DNA from: Melaminivora alkalimesophila
GTDB taxonomy: Bacteria; Pseudomonadota; Gammaproteobacteria; Burkholderiales; Burkholderiaceae_C
Assembly (NCBI RefSeq): GCF_000282995.1
Contig: NZ_ALEE01000154.1
Location: 1-11,203, forward strand
DNA length: 11,203 nucleotides
Direction: 5' to 3'
The notes beneath the pieces are model-generated. The model saw only the letters and a list, made by a program, of their open reading frames with translations, was not told where the DNA came from and made no database searches. Below, one piece after another: positions 7,605 through 11,203 of the stretch. The translations under genes and the position numbers were made by a program. Numbering within the stretch: position 1 is the stretch's first letter; each line of letters opens with the position of its first letter.

Positions 7605-8444
7605 ATGACCCCCGAGCAGTACGTCCAGGACAAGGCCGCCGCCTCCGGCAGCAGCTTCTACTACGCCTTCCTGTTCCTGCCGCGCCCGCGGCGCGCCGCG
7701 ATCACGGCCTTCTATGCCTTTTGCCGCGAAGTGGACGACGTGGTGGACGAGGTCCACGACCCCGGCGTGGCGGGCGCCAAGCTCGATTGGTGGAGCGCCG
7801 AAATCGCCAAGACCTTCGCTGGCCAGCCGAGCCACCCTGTCACCCAGGCCCTGGCGCCGCACATCGGGCCTTTCTCGCTGGAGGAGGCGCCGCTGCAGGC
7901 CATCATCGACGGCTGCCGGATGGACCTCACGCAGACCCGCTACCTCGACTTCCCCGGCCTGGAGCGCTATTGCCATCTGGTGGCCGGGGTGGTGGGCGAG
8001 GTGGCGGCGCGCATCTTCGGCCAGACCCAGGAAGCCACCACGCACTATGCGCACCGGCTCGGGCTGGCCTTTCAGCTCACCAACATCATCCGCGACGTGG
8101 GCGAGGACGCGATGCGCGGGCGCATCTACCTGCCGATCTCCGAGCTGCAAGAGTTCGACGTCAAGGCGCACGAGATCACGCAGCGGCAGCATTCCGACCG
8201 CTTCGCCGCGCTGATGCGCTTCCAGGCCGAGCGCGCGCACCGGCTCTATGACGAGGCGCTGGCCCTGCTGCCGGCGGCCGACGCGCGCTCCCAGAAACCG
8301 GGGCTGATGATGGCCAGCATCTACCGCACGCTGCTGCGCGAGATTGAGGCCGACGGCTTCCAGGTGCTGCACCAGCGCACCAGCCTGACGCCGCTGCGCA
8401 AGTTCTGGCTGGCGTGGAAGGTGCAGGCGCTGGGCCGGCTGTGA
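7605..8444 (+). CDS. hpnD: HpnD, presqualene diphosphate synthase
   Basis: The 279-aa squalene/phytoene synthase family enzyme condenses two farnesyl diphosphates head to head to presqualene diphosphate, the first committed step of the HpnCDE route. The N-terminus MTPEQYVQ followed by GSSFYYAFLFLP is typical. The catalytic Asp motifs are DDVVD at 44-48 and DVGED at 164-168 within LTNIIRDVGEDAMRGR, followed by IYLP. I start at the ATG that gives the family N-terminus. A GTG 17 codons earlier overlaps the hpnC stop and would add an unlike, Pro/Arg-rich extension. The stop overlaps the hpnE start by four bases, so translational coupling is likely. Confidence 0.95.
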   Translation: MTPEQYVQDKAAASGSSFYYAFLFLPRPRRAAITAFYAFCREVDDVVDEVHDPGVAGAKLDWWSAEIAKTFAGQPSHPVTQALAPHIGPFSLEEAPLQAIIDGCRMDLTQTRYLDFPGLERYCHLVAGVVGEVAARIFGQTQEATTHYAHRLGLAFQLTNIIRDVGEDAMRGRIYLPISELQEFDVKAHEITQRQHSDRFAALMRFQAERAHRLYDEALALLPAADARSQKPGLMMASIYRTLLREIEADGFQVLHQRTSLTPLRKFWLAWKVQALGRL

Positions 8445-9751
8445 GGGTCGCCATCGTCGGCGCCGGCTGGGGCGGCATGGCCGCGGCCGTGCGCGCCGCC
8501 CAAGCAGGGCACCGCGTGACCGTGCTGGAGGCCGCCCGCACCCTCGGCGGCCGCGCCCGCGCCCTGTCCGTGCGGCTGCAGGACGGGCGCGAGGCGCAGC
8601 TGGACAACGGCCAGCACATCCTGATCGGCGCCTACTCGGAATGCCTGGCCCTCATGGACGCCGTGGGCGTGTCGGTGGGCGAGGCGCTGCTGCGCCTGCC
8701 GCTGGCGCTGCGCTTTCCGGACGGCACCGGCTTGGCGTTGCCCGATCTCGCGCCTCCATGGGACGCGCTGGCCGGGATCGCGTGTGCGCGCGGCTGGAGC
8801 GTGGGCGAGCGGCTGGCACTGCTGGCGCGCGCCACGCGCTGGCGCCTGGCGGGGTTTCGCTGCGCTCCCGATGCCAGCGTCGCACAGCTGTGCCATGGAC
8901 TGCCGCAGCGGCTGCTGCGCGAGTTCATCGAGCCGCTGTGCGTCTCCGCGCTCAACACCCTGCCGCACGAGGCCTGCGGCCAGACCTTCCTGCGCGTGGT
9001 CCAGGACAGCCTGTTTGCCGGCCGGGGCGGCTCGAACATGCTGCTGCCGCGAGGCGATCTCGGCGCGCTGTGGCCCGGGCCTGCGGCGCGCTGGCTGCGC
9101 GAGCGGGGCCATGCAGTGCATGCCGGCCAGCGCGCGCGGGCGCTGGCGCGCGCGGGACGGACCGGATGGTGCGTGGATGGCGAGGCCTTCGATGCGGTGG
9201 TCCTCGCGACCGGCAGCACAGAGGCCGCGCGGCTGGTGCGCGAGGCCGCGGTGCCGGCGCACGAGCGCCCCGCCCTGGACGCCTGGGCCGGGCAAGCGCA
9301 GGCCCTGCGCTTCGGCGCCATCGCCACGGTGTATGCCGAGCTGCCGCAGGCCCCCGGCGCGGTCTTGCCCTCGCCCATGCTGGCCTTGCGCAGCGGCCCG
9401 GCGCGGCCAGCGCAATTCGCCTTCGATCGTGGCCAGCTCGGCGGGCCGCCAGGGCTGTTGGCCTTCGTCGTCAGTGCCTTCCAGGGCGAGCGCACCGTGC
9501 TCGAGCGCGAGGTGTTGGCACAGGCGGCCGACGAGCTTGCCCTGCCCGGGTTGCGCGCGGTGCGCACCGTGGTGGAGCGGCGCGCCACCTTCCTGTGCAC
9601 GCCGGCCCTGGTGCGGCCCGCGCTGCAGATCGCCCCCGGCCTGCTGGCCTGCGGCGACTACGTGGCCGGGCCGTACCCGGCGACGCTGGAGGGGGCGGCA
9701 TTGCATGGCGCCGCGGCCGCGCGGGCGCTTGGCGCGGGCGCCGGCGACTGA
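8441..9751 (+). CDS. hpnE: HpnE, hydroxysqualene dehydroxylase (FAD amine-oxidase-like)
   Basis: The 436-aa flavoprotein reduces hydroxysqualene to squalene, completing the route begun by HpnD and HpnC. The N-terminal dinucleotide fold is VAIVGAGWGG (3-12), with E30 ending the second strand, then GGRAR at 36-40 and DNGQH at 55-59. The C-terminal FAD motif is CGDYVAGPYPATLEGA near residues 405-420. The start is GTG 8441, whose last three bases with the next A form the hpnD stop (GTGA). This gives the family N-terminus directly before VAIVGAG. A GTG nine codons upstream is rejected for that reason. The related amine-oxidase and phytoene-desaturase families are less likely given the neighbours. 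Confidence 0.94.
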   Translation: MRVAIVGAGWGGMAAAVRAAQAGHRVTVLEAARTLGGRARALSVRLQDGREAQLDNGQHILIGAYSECLALMDAVGVSVGEALLRLPLALRFPDGTGLALPDLAPPWDALAGIACARGWSVGERLALLARATRWRLAGFRCAPDASVAQLCHGLPQRLLREFIEPLCVSALNTLPHEACGQTFLRVVQDSLFAGRGGSNMLLPRGDLGALWPGPAARWLRERGHAVHAGQRARALARAGRTGWCVDGEAFDAVVLATGSTEAARLVREAAVPAHERPALDAWAGQAQALRFGAIATVYAELPQAPGAVLPSPMLALRSGPARPAQFAFDRGQLGGPPGLLAFVVSAFQGERTVLEREVLAQAADELALPGLRAVRTVVERRATFLCTPALVRPALQIAPGLLACGDYVAGPYPATLEGAALHGAAAARALGAGAGD

Positions 9752-9781
9752 AGCGCCCCGAGGCCCGTCTCGGCCCGGCAA

Positions 9782-9832
9782 TTGTCAAAGATGGTTAAGG
9801 CATTTTCTATGGGGAAAAGCGGACCATAGAAT
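9782..9832 (+). promoter_or_regulatory. AT-rich promoter region of the MHYT gene with an 8-bp dyad
   Basis: TTGTCA (9782-9787, five of six -35 bases) is followed after 17 bp by TTCTAT (9805-9810, three of six -10 bases). A better -10, TAGAAT (9827-9832, five of six), lies downstream but without a good -35. A perfect inverted repeat, TTCTATGG (9805-9812) and CCATAGAA (9824-9831), with an 11-base spacer, covers both -10 candidates. The placement suggests an operator. The stretch is markedly more AT-rich than its surroundings. Upstream (9758-9773) a weak CCGAG/CTCGG hairpin without T-tract follows hpnE. Confidence 0.4.
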
Positions 9833-9842
9833 TTCACATTCA

Positions 9843-9856
9843 TTGATCCGCATCAA
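9843..9856. promoter_or_regulatory. Perfect FNR/Anr-type box TTGAT-N4-ATCAA
   Basis: TTGAT (9843-9847), CCGC, ATCAA (9852-9856) matches all ten specified bases of the FNR/Anr/CRP-family anaerobic box. It is in the intergenic region 81 bases before the MHYT gene ATG. If it is a class II activator site centred at -41.5, transcription would start near 9891. If the TAGAAT box at 9827-9832 is used instead, the site lies just after the start and would repress. The factor itself is not in this window. Confidence 0.5.
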
Positions 9857-9937
9857 CCATTTGTTTCCCTGTTTTCGCCGAGAACAGGCGCAACGATCCA
9901 TGTCCGGCCCATCCAGCGGCGCGGCAACTGCTTCCCC

Positions 9938-10756
9938 ATGAACGAAACCCTCCAGGTGGGCGAGCTCGCCCAGACTTCCTACGAAACCGGCCTCGTCATC
10001 TTTTCGTACTGCATCGCGGTGCTCGGCTCCTTCATCGCCCTCACGGCCGCGCGGCGCATCCGCCAGGACGGCGGCCGGCTGAGCGGGCTGAACCTGCTGG
10101 CGGCCGGCGCCGCCTTGGGCGGCATCGGCGTGTGGGCCATGCATTTCACCGGCATGCTGGCGCTGCGCCTGGGGATGGGGTCGGGCTACTCCATGGTGGA
10201 GACGCTGCTTTCTCTGGTGGCCGCCATCGCCGCCACCTCCGGAGCGCTGGCTTTCGTCGCCGTGCGCCCGGACAGCGGCCTGCGCGTACTCCTCGCCGGC
10301 ACGGCACTGGGCTTGGGCGTCGCCTTCGTGCACTACCTGGGCATGTTCGGGATGCGCTTTCCCGGCTTCATCCAGTGGTCGCTGGACATCGTCGTGCTGT
10401 CGGTGGCAATCGCCGTCCTGGCGGCCTGCGCGGCGCTGTGGCTGGCCTTTCGCACCCGCACGCTGGCCATGCGCGGCCTCGCCTCCTTGGTCATGGGTGT
10501 GGCCGTGTGCGCGATGCACTACACCGGCATGGCGGCAGCCGACTTCATCTGCACGGCGCCCGCCACGCTGCGCCATGCCACGCCCACCGGCTTCGCCGTG
10601 GTCAGCGCCATGGACCTGCCCGCGCTCACCGGAATGATCGCCATCGGGATGGCTGCGCTGATCGGCTACGACCAGCTGATCCAGCGGCTGCTGGCGTCCG
10701 TCCCCGCGTCCTCATCGGCTTCGCACCTGCGAACGGACGGTGGCGCCCGCCGCTAG
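9938..10756 (+). CDS. MHYT-domain seven-helix membrane sensor without an output domain
   Basis: The 272-aa inner-membrane protein has about seven hydrophobic helices at roughly 18-39, 51-76, 84-109, 115-138, 144-169, 178-202 and 228-250. The three family motifs are M68-H-F-T71, V131-H-Y-L134 and M193-H-Y-T196, each followed by GM. The histidines and methionines are predicted in this family to bind copper or another metal and to sense O2, CO or NO. The canonical family usually carries GGDEF/EAL or kinase domains. Here the protein stops about 20 residues after the last helix. No clear Shine-Dalgarno site precedes the ATG, and the upstream ATG at 9900 is out of frame. Possible anaerobic regulation is suggested by the FNR-type box. 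The family call is firm; the function is unknown. Confidence 0.9.
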   Translation: MNETLQVGELAQTSYETGLVIFSYCIAVLGSFIALTAARRIRQDGGRLSGLNLLAAGAALGGIGVWAMHFTGMLALRLGMGSGYSMVETLLSLVAAIAATSGALAFVAVRPDSGLRVLLAGTALGLGVAFVHYLGMFGMRFPGFIQWSLDIVVLSVAIAVLAACAALWLAFRTRTLAMRGLASLVMGVAVCAMHYTGMAAADFICTAPATLRHATPTGFAVVSAMDLPALTGMIAIGMAALIGYDQLIQRLLASVPASSSASHLRTDGGARR

Positions 10757-11203
10757 CCCTCGAGGAACATGGCGGGTGCAGGGGCCGCAGCCGCCGGGCG
10801 CTGCAACACGTCCGCCAGCGTGAGCGCCTCCATGCCCGTGTGGTGCCAGAAGCGCTCCAGCGCCTCGCAGCGCCCGACCAGCAGGCGCTGCACTAGGGGC
10901 TCCATCGCGGTCTCCTGGGGCCGCGCGAGCAGCAGGTAGCGCGCGTCCACCGTATCCGGATCGTCCGCCGCGGCCTCGCTGATGCGCGCCACCCAATCAA
11001 GGGCCGTCAGCACGTCCAGCACCGGCTCCAGCTGCAGCGCATCGACGCGCAGCCGCCATGCCAGTTGCGCCGCTGTCAGGCCATGGGCCGGCTCCTGCCG
11101 CGCCGCGTGCAGCTGCTGCAGCACTTCCACCGCCAGCAGGAACGACCAGCCCGGCCCCCCCACAGGCCGGGCGACGCCCGCCAGCAGGCTCGGCAGGGAG
11201 GCC
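10753..11203 (-). CDS. C-terminal part of a YihY-family inner-membrane protein (partial)
   Basis: The frame is open from the right edge to the stop, giving about 149 residues with no upstream start inside the window. The visible part is soluble and winged-helix-like: FLLAVEVLQQLHAARQ, then LTAAQLAWRLRVDALQLEPV and a LDVLTALDWV helix, then PLVQRLLVGR. From memory this resembles the C-terminal extension of Burkholderiales YihY/UPF0761 (formerly called ribonuclease BN) membrane proteins, whose six-helix domain would lie beyond the window. I cannot confirm this without that part. A GTG at 11161-11163 is unlikely to be the true start because the reading continues in frame with family-like sequence. 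It converges on the MHYT gene with overlapping stops. Confidence 0.6.
   Translation of the reverse strand, partial: ASLPSLLAGVARPVGGPGWSFLLAVEVLQQLHAARQEPAHGLTAAQLAWRLRVDALQLEPVLDVLTALDWVARISEAAADDPDTVDARYLLLARPQETAMEPLVQRLLVGRCEALERFWHHTGMEALTLADVLQRPAAAAPAPAMFLEG

Noticed and set aside
8414..8440. GTG 8414 as the hpnE start
   Set aside because: It lies inside hpnD and adds nine residues before the FAD fold; GTG 8441 gives the compact GTGA overlap and the expected N-terminus.

Overview
The window looks like chromosomal DNA of a high-GC beta-proteobacterium, most likely Burkholderiales and probably Comamonadaceae. The reasons are strong G/C bias at third codon positions, the tig-clpP-clpX-lon order, Comamonadaceae-like sequence in Lon, trigger factor and HpnC/D/E, and tRNA genes that encode their own CCA. 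No transposase, phage gene, CRISPR array or defence gene is visible. Every sizeable open frame that makes biological sense belongs to a known family, so I do not see a new multi-gene system. The points of interest are regulatory.

Left block (1-6514), all on the minus strand, read right to left: tRNA-Leu(UAG), tig (trigger factor), clpP, clpX, lon, tRNA-Gly(GCC), tRNA-Cys(GCA). This is a protein quality-control cluster. Trigger factor folds nascent chains, ClpXP and Lon are the ATP-dependent proteases, and the tRNAs flank it. The four protein genes are not one simple operon. A terminator-like hairpin follows tig, a strong intrinsic terminator follows clpP, and lon has its own heat-shock-type promoter. 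A sigma-32-like promoter for clpP appears to be built into the tig terminator hairpin.

Middle block (6682-9751), plus strand, divergent from tRNA-Leu: hpnC, hpnD and hpnE. These are the three enzymes of the bacterial route from farnesyl diphosphate through presqualene diphosphate and hydroxysqualene to squalene. hpnD and hpnE overlap by 4 bases. Both hpnC and hpnD have GACAAT a few bases before the start, which suggests short-leader or leaderless transcripts.

Right block (9752-11203): an AT-rich intergenic region carries an 8-bp dyad and a perfect FNR/Anr-type box (TTGAT-N4-ATCAA). It precedes a gene for a seven-helix MHYT membrane sensor that has no GGDEF or EAL output domain. A convergent gene, the C-terminal part of a YihY-family membrane protein, runs off the right edge. 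The stop codons of these last two genes overlap in a single CTAG.
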